From: Streptomyces sp. YPW6
GTDB taxonomy: Bacteria; Actinomycetota; Actinomycetes; Streptomycetales; Streptomycetaceae
DNA: 64,000 bases
Reading direction: 5' to 3'
Assembly: GCF_018866325.1 (NCBI RefSeq)
Contig: NZ_CP076457.1
Location: 3,259,001 to 3,323,000, forward strand
The notes under the pieces were generated by a model. The model saw only the letters and a program-made list of their open reading frames with translations, was not told the DNA's origin and did not search any database. Position numbers and translations under genes: made by a program. Positions 43,441-52,802 of this stretch are shown in pieces (the stretch's first letter is position 1; every line of letters begins with the position of its first letter).

Positions 43441-43568
43441 GATCTCCGCCCCCTTCTCCTGTCCCTTCAGTGCGGTTCGCGGTGTTCTCGGAGCGTTTCC
43501 GAGATCCGCGATTCCGGCTCCCGCGGACTTCACGGGTGGAATCAACGTGCAACACCACGGAAAAACAT

Positions 43569-43614
43569 GTGGATCTTGATGAAAAACTGTGGACAACCCC
43601 GGGGTTGTGAATAA
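43569..43614 (-). promoter_or_regulatory. Cluster of three DnaA-box-like sites
   Basis: On the minus strand TTATTCACA (43606-43614), TTGTCCACA (43589-43597) and AGATCCACA (43569-43577) occur within 46 bp in the same orientation. The middle one matches the Streptomyces DnaA box exactly; the others differ by one or two bases. The stretch is AT-rich for this genome. It lies 129-174 bp upstream of the CpaE-like start and just downstream of the 6C RNA. Other parts of 43441-43938 hold no gene. Confidence 0.6.
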
Positions 43615-43754
43615 CTTCGTCACCCATACCAGCGACTTCCGGAGTGCAGCCCCTTGGCTACACACTGTGACGAGATGAGTCGCGGGACGTCGGCTCGCAC
43701 GATCAGGCCGATCACGGCCAGACGGGAGACATAAGATGGTTTCCGCCCCTAAAA

Positions 43755-43845
43755 CGCGTCCGGACATGCGACGACCCCCGCCGGGGGGGAGAGCGGGGGT
43801 CGTCCCCACGGTCGACTCGGGGGGGAGGAGTCGGACCGGGTTAGC
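43755..43845 (-). ncRNA. 6C RNA
   Basis: On the minus strand two hairpins follow each other. The first has stem GGTCCGACTC/GAGTCGACC with a CTCCCCCCC loop (43810-43837). The second has stem GACGACCCCCGC/GCGGGGGTCGTC with a TCTCCCCCCCG loop (43770-43804). Two stem-loops with C-runs of six or more in the loops define the actinobacterial 6C RNA family, known from Streptomyces and mycobacteria and often near ParA/pilus genes. A GTTTTAGG tract follows the second stem. Exact ends are estimated. Confidence 0.85.
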
Positions 43846-43938
43846 ACGGTCGCGAACGATCCGTGACTTCCATGGTGTACCCGAGGCCCTTCTCAGGCAA
43901 ACCCACGCGCCGGAGTTTACGCCGAATGGTGGGCCCCT

Positions 43939-44784
43939 ATGCTCAGCGTTGTGGAAAACTGCTTCTCGCCGCGCACAGCAGCCTTCTTTGACCTGGACAA
44001 GACGGTCATTGCGAAGTCTTCGACGCTGACCTTCAGCAAGTCCTTCTACCAAGGCGGACTGATCAACCGCCGCGCTGTACTGCGCACCGCGTACACACAG
44101 TTCGTGTTCCTCGCCGGGGGCGCCGATCACGACCAGATGGAGCGGATGCGTGAATACCTCTCCGCCCTCTGCAAGGGGTGGAACGTCCAGCAGGTCAAGG
44201 AGATCGTCGCCGAGACCCTGCATGACCTGATCGACCCGATCATCTACGACGAGGCCGCCACCCTCATCGAGGAACACCACACGGCGGGGCGCGACGTGGT
44301 CATCGTCTCGACCTCGGGCGCCGAAGTCGTCGAACCCATCGGCGAGTTGCTCGGCGCCGACCGCGTCGTCGCCACCCGCATGGTCGTCGGCGACGACGGC
44401 TGCTTCACCGGAGAGATCGAGTACTACGCCTACGGCCCCACCAAGGCCGAGGCCGTAAGGGCGCTCGCGGACTCGGAGGGGTACGACCTTTCGCGCTGCT
44501 TCGCCTACAGCGACTCGGCGACCGATGTGCCGATGCTGGAGTCGGTCGGCCACCCGCACGCGGTCAACCCCGACCGCGCGCTGCGCCGCGAAGCAACCCT
44601 TCGCGACTGGCCGATTCTCGTCTTCAACCGCCCGGTCCGCCTCAAGCAGCGTCTGCCCGCCTTCTCGATGCCGCCGCGCCCCGCTCTCGTGGCAGCGGCC
44701 GCAGTCGGCGCGGCGGCCGTCACTGCTGGACTGGTCTGGTACGCCAGCCGCCGCCGTACCGCCGGGGCAGCCGTGCCCGGGTGA
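43939..44784 (+). CDS. HAD-IB family hydrolase (SerB-like phosphatase) with C-terminal anchor
   Basis: This 281-residue protein has HAD motif I AAFFDLDKTVIAKSS near residue 20, motif II VIVSTSGAEVV, and motifs III/IV around FAYSDSATDVPMLESVG. The C-terminus has a hydrophobic helix (ALVAAAAVGAAAVTAGLVWY) and a basic end, so it is probably membrane-attached on the cytoplasmic side. It belongs to the group annotated as HAD-IB hydrolases near actinobacterial Tad loci. Substrate unknown, perhaps a phospholipid or phosphoserine. It diverges from the 6C RNA and Tad operon. Confidence 0.9.
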   Translation: MLSVVENCFSPRTAAFFDLDKTVIAKSSTLTFSKSFYQGGLINRRAVLRTAYTQFVFLAGGADHDQMERMREYLSALCKGWNVQQVKEIVAETLHDLIDPIIYDEAATLIEEHHTAGRDVVIVSTSGAEVVEPIGELLGADRVVATRMVVGDDGCFTGEIEYYAYGPTKAEAVRALADSEGYDLSRCFAYSDSATDVPMLESVGHPHAVNPDRALRREATLRDWPILVFNRPVRLKQRLPAFSMPPRPALVAAAAVGAAAVTAGLVWYASRRRTAGAAVPG

Positions 44785-45629
44785 GCCGGTGCCGCACCCA
44801 CCGGGGCGAACCGACGCCGCCGCGCCCGGGTGAGCCTGGGCCGCACCGACCGGGGCGAAGCCCCCGCGCCCGGGTGAGTCGGCGCCGCACCGCCAGCTGA
44901 TTGTCGTGCGCCGTGCCCAGGCGATCCGGTCCGCACCAGCGGCCGACCGTCGGCCGACGCGCCTGGGTCACCCGGTCCACCCCTGCTCGGGTGGAGCGGC
45001 AATCGGGCAGGGCGATTCTCGCCCGATTCGCCCTTGATTGAGCATAAAAGTAAAGAAGCGGGGCCAGGGGTTTCCGTTCCCCTGGTCCTGGAGTACAAAG
45101 GACATAACGGCCCGCGAGACCAAGGACATCCGCGAGGATGACCTGTTCGTACGCAGAACGGCCCCACGGACCGCGCACGAAAGCCGAGCACCCACGCGAC
45201 GTCGACCCGTCGAATACGGGCCAGCCGCACCAGGTGACGGGCAAAGCACCCGACCTGATGGGCAACTTACGAGGACGCTTGGTAACTGGGCGGACGTGCC
45301 AGCGGCGGTACCGCATTCCGGTACCGCCGCAACCCTTGCACCGCACGGTCACTCCCAGGGCCGCCGAAGACGCGCTAACACCTCGGGCCGCCCCGCCCCG
45401 AACTCGCACCATCGCCTCGGGTTGCCCCGAACTCGCGCCAGCACCTCAGGTTGCCCCCGAACGCGCCCCATCACCTCGGACGGGGTCGCCCGCCTCGCAT
45501 CGGGACATCGCCCACGACCGCTCACCACCCCGCGCCGAGTTGCACCCCGGACCGGCCCACCACGCCGGGCCGAGTCAGCCGCGAGAGCCGAGCGACTGCC
45601 GGACCCTCGGGCGGGCCTGAGACCGGCCC
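44785..45629. other. 845-bp intergenic region with imperfect repeats and hairpins
   Basis: No convincing gene is present; frames here lack the codon bias of neighbours. CCCGGGTGAG followed by a GCCGCACCGACCGGGGCGAA-like block recurs at 44776, 44825 and 44869 (the first inside the end of the HAD gene). AATCGGGC/GCCCGATT (about 44999-45027) and CCAGGGG/CCCCTGG (45064-45085) are hairpins that may terminate the convergent genes. A short AT-rich stretch (45040-45060) could be a promoter. From 45350 to 45600 only loose TCGGG/CACC repeats are seen. Confidence 0.6.
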
Positions 45630-46454
45630 TCAGGCGGCGCCTCGCTGGAGTGCCTCGCACACCGCGGTCGACTCACGCACACCCAGCTCGATCGAGCGCC
45701 CACAGTGAGTGATCCAGGCGGCCATACCCTCGGGGGTTCCGGCCGTGTAGCCCTCGAAGGCCGCGACATAGGCCGCCCGGCCCTGTTCCGCGTGCCCCAC
45801 CTCGGCCGGGCAGATCGACTTCGGGTCCAGCCCGCTGCCGATCAGCACGATGCGCTCGGCCGTCCGGGCCACCAGCCCGTTGTGCGAGACGAAAGGACGC
45901 AGCGCCAGCAGTTCACCGTGCACCACGGCAGCCGTGACCAGGGCGGGGGCGCTGCCACCCGCGATGATCAGACGCGAGAGCCCTTCGAGTCGCCCGGCCA
46001 CCTCCTCCGCCCCGGGCAGCGGCGCCTCGATCAGCGGCTCGTCCACGATTTCGCCCGCCAGCCGAGGGCGCCCCACCGCGTCGCCGGGGGTCGCCCCGCC
46101 GGCCGCCACCAGATGCAACCGCGCCAGCACCCGCAGCGGTGACTGCCGCCAGATGGAAAGGAGTTGCCCCGCTTCCGCGGTGAGCCGCAGCGCCGCACCG
46201 ACGGTGCGCGCCTCGCCCTCCCCGCTGAAGTCGGTACGCCGACGGACCTCTTCGAGACTCCAGTCGGCGCCGGCCAGCGCGGCCGAACCACGGGAACCCC
46301 GCAGTGCGGCTTCGGCAGTGACCTCGTTGCTGCGGCGCCGCATGACGCGGTGGCCGTAGACCCGGTCGACGGCCTTGCGCACGGAGTCCACGGCATCGGG
46401 CACGCCGGGCAGGGAACCGAGCGCGGCAAGCGGGTCTGAGGCAGTCGTACTCAT
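45630..46454 (-). CDS. Fic/DOC-like protein with degenerate active site
   Basis: This 274-residue protein has a C-terminal half that follows the Fic fold pattern. The segment VHGELLALRPFVSHNGLVAR (about residues 180-199) aligns with the Fic motif HPFx(D/E)GN(G/K)R, but the catalytic His is Arg, the acidic residue is Ser, and the GNGR loop reads HNGLVAR. AMPylation by the standard mechanism is therefore unlikely. The N-terminal half (SVRKAVDRVYGHRVMRRRSN) is helical and basic. It is divergent from the MinD-like ATPase with about 100 bp between them. The fold assignment is by motif only. Confidence 0.7.
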   Translation of the reverse strand: MSTTASDPLAALGSLPGVPDAVDSVRKAVDRVYGHRVMRRRSNEVTAEAALRGSRGSAALAGADWSLEEVRRRTDFSGEGEARTVGAALRLTAEAGQLLSIWRQSPLRVLARLHLVAAGGATPGDAVGRPRLAGEIVDEPLIEAPLPGAEEVAGRLEGLSRLIIAGGSAPALVTAAVVHGELLALRPFVSHNGLVARTAERIVLIGSGLDPKSICPAEVGHAEQGRAAYVAAFEGYTAGTPEGMAAWITHCGRSIELGVRESTAVCEALQRGAA

Positions 46455-46556
46455 AAGTAGCGAGGCTACGCGCCTGCCCCACCCGGACCACCCTCAAGTG
46501 GCCATCTTCACGAACGATGGCAGCACACAGCAATGAACCCACTACCCTAGGTGAAC

Positions 46557-47552
46557 ATGAAGATCGCTTTCGTCGGGAAGGGCGGCAGCGGCAAGACCAC
46601 GCTGTCCTCGCTCTTCATCCGCCACCTCGCCGCCAACGAAGCCCATGTCATCGCCGTGGACGCCGACATCAACCAGCACCTGGGGGCAGCCCTCGGACTG
46701 GACGACGCGGAGGCCGCCGCGCTGCCCGCCATGGGCGCCCACCTCCCCCTCATCAAGGACTACCTGCGGGGCGCCAACCCCCGTATCGCTTCCGCCGAGA
46801 CGATGATCAAGACGACTCCGCCCGGCGAGGGCTCCCGGCTGCTGCGGGTCAGGGAGGACAACCCGATCTTCGATGCCTGCGCGCGTACGGTGCGGCTCGA
46901 CGACGGAGACATCCGGCTGATGGCGACGGGCCCCTTCACGGAGTCCGACCTGGGAGTCGCCTGTTACCACTCCAAGGTCGGGGCCGTGGAGCTCTGCCTC
47001 AACCACCTGGTGGACGGTCCGGACGAATACGTCGTGGTCGACATGACGGCGGGCTCGGACTCGTTCGCCTCCGGCATGTTCACCCGCTTCGACATGACGT
47101 TCCTGGTCGCGGAGCCGACCCGCAAGGGGGTGTCGGTGTACCGCCAGTACAAGGAGTACGCACGCGACTTCGGCGTCGCCCTGAAGGTCGTCGGAAACAA
47201 GGTCCAGGGTCCCGACGACCTGGAGTTCCTGCGGGCGGAGGTCGGCGACGACCTGCTGATCGGGGTCGGCCACTCCGACTGGGTGCGGTCGATGGAGAAG
47301 GGACGGCCGTCCAGGTTCGAGCTGCTGGAGGCCGACAACCGGATGGCCCTGCAGACGCTGCAGGACACCGCCGAGGACTCGTACGGGCTGCGCGACTGGG
47401 AGCGTTACACACGCCAGATGGTCCACTTCCACCTGAAGAACGCCGAGAGCTGGGGCAACGAGAAGACCGGCGCCGACCTGGCGTCCCAGGTCGACCCGGC
47501 CTTCGTACTCGATGAGCGGCACGCCGGGGCAGGCATCGCCGCACCTGCCTGA
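46557..47552 (+). CDS. MinD/ParA-superfamily ATPase, CooC-like
   Basis: This 331-residue protein starts MKIAFVGKGGSGKTTLSSLF (canonical P-loop with signature lysine), then VIAVDADINQHLGAALG, EYVVVDMTAGSDSFASG (Walker B) and FLVAEPTRKG. The best match is CooC-type nickel-insertion or related SIMIBI ATPases rather than Soj/ParA, but no metal-binding CxC is evident. ATG at 46557 is chosen; GTG at 46551 is in frame. TACCCT about 10 bp upstream looks like a -10 box, so the mRNA may be leaderless. Confidence 0.82.
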   Translation: MKIAFVGKGGSGKTTLSSLFIRHLAANEAHVIAVDADINQHLGAALGLDDAEAAALPAMGAHLPLIKDYLRGANPRIASAETMIKTTPPGEGSRLLRVREDNPIFDACARTVRLDDGDIRLMATGPFTESDLGVACYHSKVGAVELCLNHLVDGPDEYVVVDMTAGSDSFASGMFTRFDMTFLVAEPTRKGVSVYRQYKEYARDFGVALKVVGNKVQGPDDLEFLRAEVGDDLLIGVGHSDWVRSMEKGRPSRFELLEADNRMALQTLQDTAEDSYGLRDWERYTRQMVHFHLKNAESWGNEKTGADLASQVDPAFVLDERHAGAGIAAPA

Positions 47553-47595
47553 CGCGCTACGCCCCGGGAGCTGGCGCGGAACTCCGGCCCCGGAC

Positions 47596-47633
47596 GTCGT
47601 TCGCCGGTCACCCCGGGGTGACCGGCGAACGAC
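47596..47633. terminator. 38-bp perfect palindrome between convergent genes
   Basis: GTCGTTCGCCGGTCACCCC and its exact complement meet with no intervening bases. The hairpin lies 43 bp past the MinD-like stop and is suited to bidirectional termination. The rest of the 327-bp gap holds three tandem copies of CAGTAGTG (47651-47674) and repeats of the TCTCGGCGTC type. Confidence 0.8.
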
Positions 47634-47879
47634 ACGGTGACGCGTTAGCGCAGTAGTGCAGTAGTGCAGTAGTGCGAGTGATGGTCGCGCGGTGCGGTCA
47701 GCCGGGTTCCTGCCGGTCGCCCGGGCGCGAGGCACACCAGCGACGAGGCGTCCGCAAGCGCCTCTGCATCCGAAAGCTCCTCTCTGCGCCCGCGGCTTCT
47801 CGGCGTCCACAGGCGTCGTCCGCAGGGTTCCCCGGCTTCTCGGCGTCCGCGGCTTCTCGGTCGGCGTCTAGGTCGGCGT

Positions 47880-49223
47880 CTAGGCCGGCTTCTCCGCGGA
47901 CTCCTCGGCGGACTTCTCCACAGACTTCTCGGCGGACTTCTCGGCAGGCTTCTCCGCGGGCTGTGCGTCACCCGGCCGGTTGCCGAGGAAGGACGACCAG
48001 CCGGTCTTGGGAGCCTCGCCGACGCCGAGCTTCGTGAGCTTGGCCAGCGTCTTCGGGTCCTGCGCGTCCAGCCAGTCGACCAGCTGCCGGAAGGACACGC
48101 AGCGCACGTCTTCCTTGGTGCACACGGTCGCGATGGTCTCTTCGACCGCGCGCATGTAGGTGCCGCCGTTCCAGGACTCGAAGTGGTTGCCGATGATCAG
48201 GGGAGCCCGGTTGCCCTGGTACGAGCGGTCGAAGGCCTGGAGCAGCCCGTCCCGCATCTGGTTCCCCCAGTACTCGTGCTGAGAGGGGTCACCCTGGGTT
48301 CTCGTGCCGGACTGGTTGACCATGAAGTTGTAGTCCATCGAGAGGGTCTCGAAGGCGCGGCCGGGCATCGGGACGAGCTGGAGCGGAATGTCCCAGACCC
48401 CGCCCTTCTTCTGCGGCCAGACCTGGTTGCCGACGCCGCTGGAGTCGTACCGGAAGCCCATGGTCCGAGCGGCGGCGATCATGTTCTCCTGGCCTTCGAG
48501 GCACGGAGTACGGGCGCCGATCAGTTCCTTGTCGTAGTCGAAGGGAAGCGGCGCCTCACCCTTCAGCTCGGGGGTGTTGGTCTTCCAGCCCTTGACGAAG
48601 GCTTTCGCCTGGCTGATCTCGCTCTTCCACTCATCGACGGACCAGGTCCCGACGCCGCCGTCCTTGCCGCAGAAGTGACCGTTGAAGTGGGTGCCGATCT
48701 CGTTGCCGTCCTTCCAGGCGGCTCGGACCTCGGTGAGGGTGTCGCGGATGCCCTCGGTGTCGTTGAACCCGATGTCGGAACGGCCCGGCGCGTGCTGGGG
48801 CGGGTTGTAGAGGTCCTTCTTCTCCTCCGGCAGCAGGTACACGCCACTCAGGAAGTACGTCATCTTCGCGTTGTACTTCTTGGCCACACCGCGGAAGTGC
48901 GAGAAGAGCTTCTGGCTGTCCTCCCCGGCGCCGTCCCAGGAGAACACCACGAACTGCGGAGGCTTCTGGCCGGGGGCGAGGCGCTCGACGGCCGGCATGT
49001 TCGGCTGAATGCCGGTGAAGGCGGTGGACCCGTCCCCGATGAGCTTGACCGCGTTCTTCGGGGCGTTGGCCGGCGGGTTCTCCTTCGCGCCGTGGGCACC
49101 CTTCTCCGTGTCGGCTCCCGACCCCCCGGACGAGCCTGACCCGGCCCCGGAACAGCCCGCGAGAACGGCGATCAGGGCCGTGGACATGACGCCCAGGGCG
49201 ATCCTCTTCGTGGCGGCCATCAT
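47880..49223 (-). CDS. Secreted lipoprotein with polysaccharide-deacetylase-like fold
   Basis: This 447-residue protein has a signal peptide ending LIAVLAGCSG (lipobox). The mature protein reads QFVVFSWDGAGEDSQKLFSHF and continues KMTYFLSGVYLLP, with GNEIGTHFNGHFCG and PLIIGNHFESWNGG. This is the barrel pattern of polysaccharide deacetylases with Asp and His-x-x-x-His-type ligands (THFNGHF). The last 25 residues are EKSAEKS-type repeats. It probably acts on cell-wall or surface polysaccharide; activity is unproven. ATG at 49223 (or 49220) follows GGAAGAGGGTGGG. Confidence 0.82.
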   Translation of the reverse strand: MMAATKRIALGVMSTALIAVLAGCSGAGSGSSGGSGADTEKGAHGAKENPPANAPKNAVKLIGDGSTAFTGIQPNMPAVERLAPGQKPPQFVVFSWDGAGEDSQKLFSHFRGVAKKYNAKMTYFLSGVYLLPEEKKDLYNPPQHAPGRSDIGFNDTEGIRDTLTEVRAAWKDGNEIGTHFNGHFCGKDGGVGTWSVDEWKSEISQAKAFVKGWKTNTPELKGEAPLPFDYDKELIGARTPCLEGQENMIAAARTMGFRYDSSGVGNQVWPQKKGGVWDIPLQLVPMPGRAFETLSMDYNFMVNQSGTRTQGDPSQHEYWGNQMRDGLLQAFDRSYQGNRAPLIIGNHFESWNGGTYMRAVEETIATVCTKEDVRCVSFRQLVDWLDAQDPKTLAKLTKLGVGEAPKTGWSSFLGNRPGDAQPAEKPAEKSAEKSVEKSAEESAEKPA

Positions 49224-49691
49224 CCGCCCACCCTCTTCCTTGCAGGTCAATTACGTAGAAAGCTGCCGGAGTAGGCCGAACACACCGAAGTGCGATGAAG
49301 CGCCTCGAAGCACCGGCAACGGCGCGGCAAAGTTCGCACGCGCTCCCGCTCAGGCAAGAGCGACATACCGAATGAAAAGCTTCTTATTCGCTGATACGAG
49401 TTATGAACTAGCCCGAACGCCCCCGGCCTGAACCGCACGAGCCCCGGGCCCGTGCCATCGGATGACCCCGTTCGCACGACCCGCTCCGCACCTCAGCCCC
49501 GCACACCCCGCGCGGCCGGAAATGCCCCACGTCACGCGTCGTTCGGCGACCCTGGAGCGCGGAGCGGGATCATGGCTCCATACACGAGAACACAGGTCTA
49601 AACCAATTCCCGGCAGGCCCTTGTCACCCGGCCTCGCGCCTGATGAGCTATGCCCCGGGACACAACGGACACCCTGGGACTGGGAGAAGTC
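49224..49691. other. Divergent 468-bp promoter region of the lipoprotein and acs genes
   Basis: No gene is evident. An AT-richer stretch at 49365-49415 (AATGAAAAGCTTCTTATTCGC, TTATGAACTAG) probably contains promoters. The frame of acs is open 42 bp upstream of the start chosen below. Confidence 0.4.
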
Positions 49692-51647
49692 GTGAGCAAC
49701 GAGAGCCTGGCCAACCTGCTTCGGGAAGAGCGGAAGTTCGCTCCGCCTGCCGAGCTGGCCGCCAACGCCAACGTCACCGCAGAGGCGTACGAGCAGGCCG
49801 CGGCGGACCGGCTGGGCTTCTGGGCCGAGCAGGCCCGCCGCCTGACGTGGGCCACCGAGCCGACCGAGACCCTCGACTGGAGCAACCCGCCCTTCGCCAA
49901 GTGGTTCGCGGACGGCAAGCTGAACGTCGCGTACAACTGCGTGGACCGCCATGTCGAGGCCGGCAACGGCGACCGGGTCGCCATCCACTTCGAGGGCGAG
50001 CCGGGCGACAGCCGGGCCATCACCTACGCGGAGCTGAAGGACGAGGTTTCGCGGGCCGCCAACGCGCTCACCGAGCTGGGAGTCGGCAAGGGCGACCGGG
50101 TCGCCGTCTATCTGCCGATGATCCCCGAGGCCGCCGTGGCGATGCTGGCCTGCGCCCGCATCGGCGCCGCGCACTCCGTGGTCTTCGGCGGCTTCTCGGC
50201 CGATGCCATCGCAGCCCGCATCAAGGACGCGGACGCCAAGGTCGTCATCACGGCCGACGGCGGCTACCGCCGCGGCAAGCCCTCCGCGCTGAAGCCCGCC
50301 GTCGACGACGCCGTCTCCCGGTTCGACACCGTCGAGCACGTCCTCGTCGTCCGCCGCACCGGTCAGGACACCGCCTGGACCGAGGGCCGCGACGTCTGGT
50401 GGCACGAGATCACCGCGCGGCAGTCGGCCGAGCACACCCCCGAGGCCTTCGACGCGGAGCAGCCGCTCTTCATCCTCTACACCTCGGGCACCACGGGTAA
50501 GCCGAAGGGCATCCTGCACACCTCCGGCGGCTACCTCACCCAGGCCTCGTACACGCACCACGCGGTCTTCGACCTCAAGCCTTCGAGCGACGTCTACTGG
50601 TGCACCGCCGACATCGGCTGGGTGACCGGCCACTCCTACATCGTCTACGGACCGCTGGCCAACGGCGCGACCCAGGTCATGTACGAGGGCACCCCGGACA
50701 CCCCGCACCAGGGCCGGTTCTGGGAGATCGTGCAGAAGTACGGCGTCACGATCCTCTACACCGCGCCGACCGCGATCCGTACGTTCATGAAGTGGGGCGA
50801 CGACATCCCCGCGAAGTTCGACCTGTCCTCGCTCCGCGTGCTCGGTTCGGTCGGTGAGCCGATCAACCCCGAGGCGTGGATGTGGTACCGGAAGAACATC
50901 GGCGCCGACACGTGCCCCATCGTGGACACCTGGTGGCAGACCGAGACCGGCGCGATGATGATCTCGCCGCTGCCCGGTGTGACGGAGACGAAGCCGGGAA
51001 GCGCCCAGCGCGCACTGCCGGGCATCTCCGCCACCGTCGTGGACGACGAGGCCAACGAAGTACCGAACGGCGGGGGCGGCTACCTCGTCCTCACCGAGCC
51101 GTGGCCCTCCATGCTCCGCACCATCTGGGGCGACGACCAGCGGTTCATCGACACCTACTGGTCGCGGTTCGAGGGCAAGTACTTCGCGGGCGACGGCGCG
51201 AAGAAGGACGAGGACGGCGACGTCTGGCTGCTCGGCCGGGTCGACGACGTCATGCTCGTCTCCGGGCACAACATCTCGACCACCGAGGTCGAGTCGGCGC
51301 TCGTCTCCCACCCGTCGGTCGCCGAGGCCGCCGTGGTCGGAGCGGCCGACGAGACGACCGGCCAGGCCATCGTGGCGTTCGTGATCCTGCGCGGTACGGC
51401 GAGCGCGTCCGACGAGCTGGTCGCGGACCTGCGCAACCATGTCGGGGCGACGCTCGGCCCGATCGCCAAGCCCAAGCGGGTGCTGCCGGTCGCCGAGCTG
51501 CCGAAGACCCGGTCCGGCAAGATCATGCGCCGGCTGCTGCGTGATGTCGCCGAGAACCGCGAGCTGGGCGACGTCACCACGCTCACGGATTCAGATAGCG
51601 TGCGTCGCATCGCTGACAGTTTGAAGCCCACTGAGTCGCCCGAGTAA
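49692..51647 (+). CDS. acs: Acetyl-CoA synthetase (AMP-forming)
   Basis: This 651-residue ANL-family enzyme converts acetate, ATP and CoA to acetyl-CoA. It carries [18 protein letters not shown] (P-loop), [26 protein letters not shown] (A5), [20 protein letters not shown] (A7) and the C-terminal lysine motif [15 protein letters not shown] whose lysine is acetylated in many bacteria. GTG at 49692 with GGGAGAAG upstream is preferred to ATG at 49650. A strong terminator follows; the gene marks the right end of the recognisable core region. Confidence 0.97.
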   Translation: MSNESLANLLREERKFAPPAELAANANVTAEAYEQAAADRLGFWAEQARRLTWATEPTETLDWSNPPFAKWFADGKLNVAYNCVDRHVEAGNGDRVAIHFEGEPGDSRAITYAELKDEVSRAANALTELGVGKGDRVAVYLPMIPEAAVAMLACARIGAAHSVVFGGFSADAIAARIKDADAKVVITADGGYRRGKPSALKPAVDDAVSRFDTVEHVLVVRRTGQDTAWTEGRDVWWHEITARQSAEHTPEAFDAEQPLFILYTSGTTGKPKGILHTSGGYLTQASYTHHAVFDLKPSSDVYWCTADIGWVTGHSYIVYGPLANGATQVMYEGTPDTPHQGRFWEIVQKYGVTILYTAPTAIRTFMKWGDDIPAKFDLSSLRVLGSVGEPINPEAWMWYRKNIGADTCPIVDTWWQTETGAMMISPLPGVTETKPGSAQRALPGISATVVDDEANEVPNGGGGYLVLTEPWPSMLRTIWGDDQRFIDTYWSRFEGKYFAGDGAKKDEDGDVWLLGRVDDVMLVSGHNISTTEVESALVSHPSVAEAAVVGAADETTGQAIVAFVILRGTASASDELVADLRNHVGATLGPIAKPKRVLPVAELPKTRSGKIMRRLLRDVAENRELGDVTTLTDSDSVRRIADSLKPTESPE

Positions 51648-51705
51648 GCAGAACCTAAACGGTCCGCTCGTCCAGTTTCCGGCGGTCGACACGCGAACAG
51701 ACACG

Positions 51706-51739
51706 ACAGAAGCCCCCGCTCACACGCGGGGGCTTCTGT
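51706..51739 (+). terminator. Terminator downstream of acs
   Basis: ACAGAAGCCCCCGC and its exact complement form a 14-bp stem with a 6-base loop, followed by GTTT. It is 58 bp past the acs stop. Confidence 0.9.
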
Positions 51740-51880
51740 GTTTCCGCAGGTCAGAGGCGCATCAGGCTTATACCGACCGCTTGCCCGGAAAACAAACCGG
51801 AATTCCGGATTCCGATCATGGTCGAACCTGTGTTCCTATACCTGTGTACCGAAACCTGCACCGCGCTCTTGGGGGGCCTC

Positions 51881-52717
51881 ATGCCCGAACACCGCCGAAG
51901 GAAGTCCGGCCGAACTGGGACGGTCGCGGGAGCCGCGACGATGGCCGCAGCGATGTCCTGGATGGCCGTAGTGGGCATCCGCGGGCCGCAGCACGACCAC
52001 GTACAAGCGCCCAGCGTCCGCGCCGAAGATGACGAATCCCCTGCCGAGCTTCGGAGGGATGTCGACGTCTCGGACGGCTACGCACAGCGCGCCCCTGCTA
52101 CGGACAAGCCGGACACCAGGAGAACGGCCGAGCAGCCAGCCCAGCCGCCGACTCTGCGCCCTCTGGTGGCTCAGGACGTCATGTCAGCGACTGAGATCCC
52201 GGTCCCGGCAGAGCAGCCCAGTCAGGCCGCCGCAGAAGCAGTCAGCCCGGTCTCCGGAGCCTCGGCAGCGCCCACGACTGAAACCAGGAAGGCCCCGACC
52301 GAGAAGACCCCGAGGGCAGCGAAGAGAGCCTCCCCCGAGGCTCCGGGCACCAGCCCCGTGCCCAAGACTTTCATCGTCCAGAACGCCGAGGGCTTCGAGG
52401 TCTCCGCGCCGAAGGACGAGCCCGACGCATGGGACGCCTGGGGCGACTTCTGGGGCGCGTTCAACCCGTTCATGACCTCGCTCTCAGCGCTGCCGCCTAG
52501 GTTGCAGGAGTGGAAGGAGGACGTCATCGAGCAGTACGTGGACTCTACGCCTCCGGAGCGCGAGGGCATCGTCGAGCAGTTGGAGGAAGTCTTGCCCTTG
52601 CTGACTGATTCGATCGGCGACACCCCGCAGCCTGACCGGCACGAGCAGCTCAAGCCCACCGTGCTGCCACCTATCTCAACCTCCCTAACCGAGGAGAGCC
52701 CGAGCATCCCCGTCTGA
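51881..52717 (+). CDS. Membrane-anchored Ala/Pro-rich protein of unknown function
   Basis: This 278-residue protein has a basic N-terminus (MPEHRRRKSGRTG), one hydrophobic segment (VAGAATMAAAMSWMAVVGI, about residues 14-33), then a long Pro/Ala/Glu-rich linker. A C-terminal domain of about 100 residues starts at FIVQNAEGFEVSAP and contains DAWDAWGDFWGAFNP and an acidic helix (REGIVEQLEEVLPLL). It is probably exported or membrane-anchored. ATG at 51881 follows GGGGGG; an in-frame ATG at 51818 is possible. Codon use is less G/C-biased than in the core genes, and this is the first gene of the accessory region. I do not recognise it. Confidence 0.65.
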   Translation: MPEHRRRKSGRTGTVAGAATMAAAMSWMAVVGIRGPQHDHVQAPSVRAEDDESPAELRRDVDVSDGYAQRAPATDKPDTRRTAEQPAQPPTLRPLVAQDVMSATEIPVPAEQPSQAAAEAVSPVSGASAAPTTETRKAPTEKTPRAAKRASPEAPGTSPVPKTFIVQNAEGFEVSAPKDEPDAWDAWGDFWGAFNPFMTSLSALPPRLQEWKEDVIEQYVDSTPPEREGIVEQLEEVLPLLTDSIGDTPQPDRHEQLKPTVLPPISTSLTEESPSIPV

Positions 52718-52802
52718 GCGTCCAAGCCCCCGACAGGCCAGCCCTGAAGGGGGCTTGCGCCTTCCCCGAAGGGCTTACTCTGACGGAGAGAGGTGGTGTC
52801 GC

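Noticed and set aside
44968..45249. Minus-strand small frame containing SFVLQDQGNGNPWPRFF
   Set aside because: Looks protein-like for a short stretch, but third-position GC is low compared with neighbours, it contains hairpin arms, and no ribosome site precedes it.
47596..47633. 38-bp palindrome considered as an attachment or resolution site
   Set aside because: Position between convergent stop codons fits a terminator; no recombinase nearby.
51706..51800. Possible attL of the phage-like element at the acs terminator
   Set aside because: No tRNA or direct repeat partner can be seen within the window, so the boundary cannot be supported.
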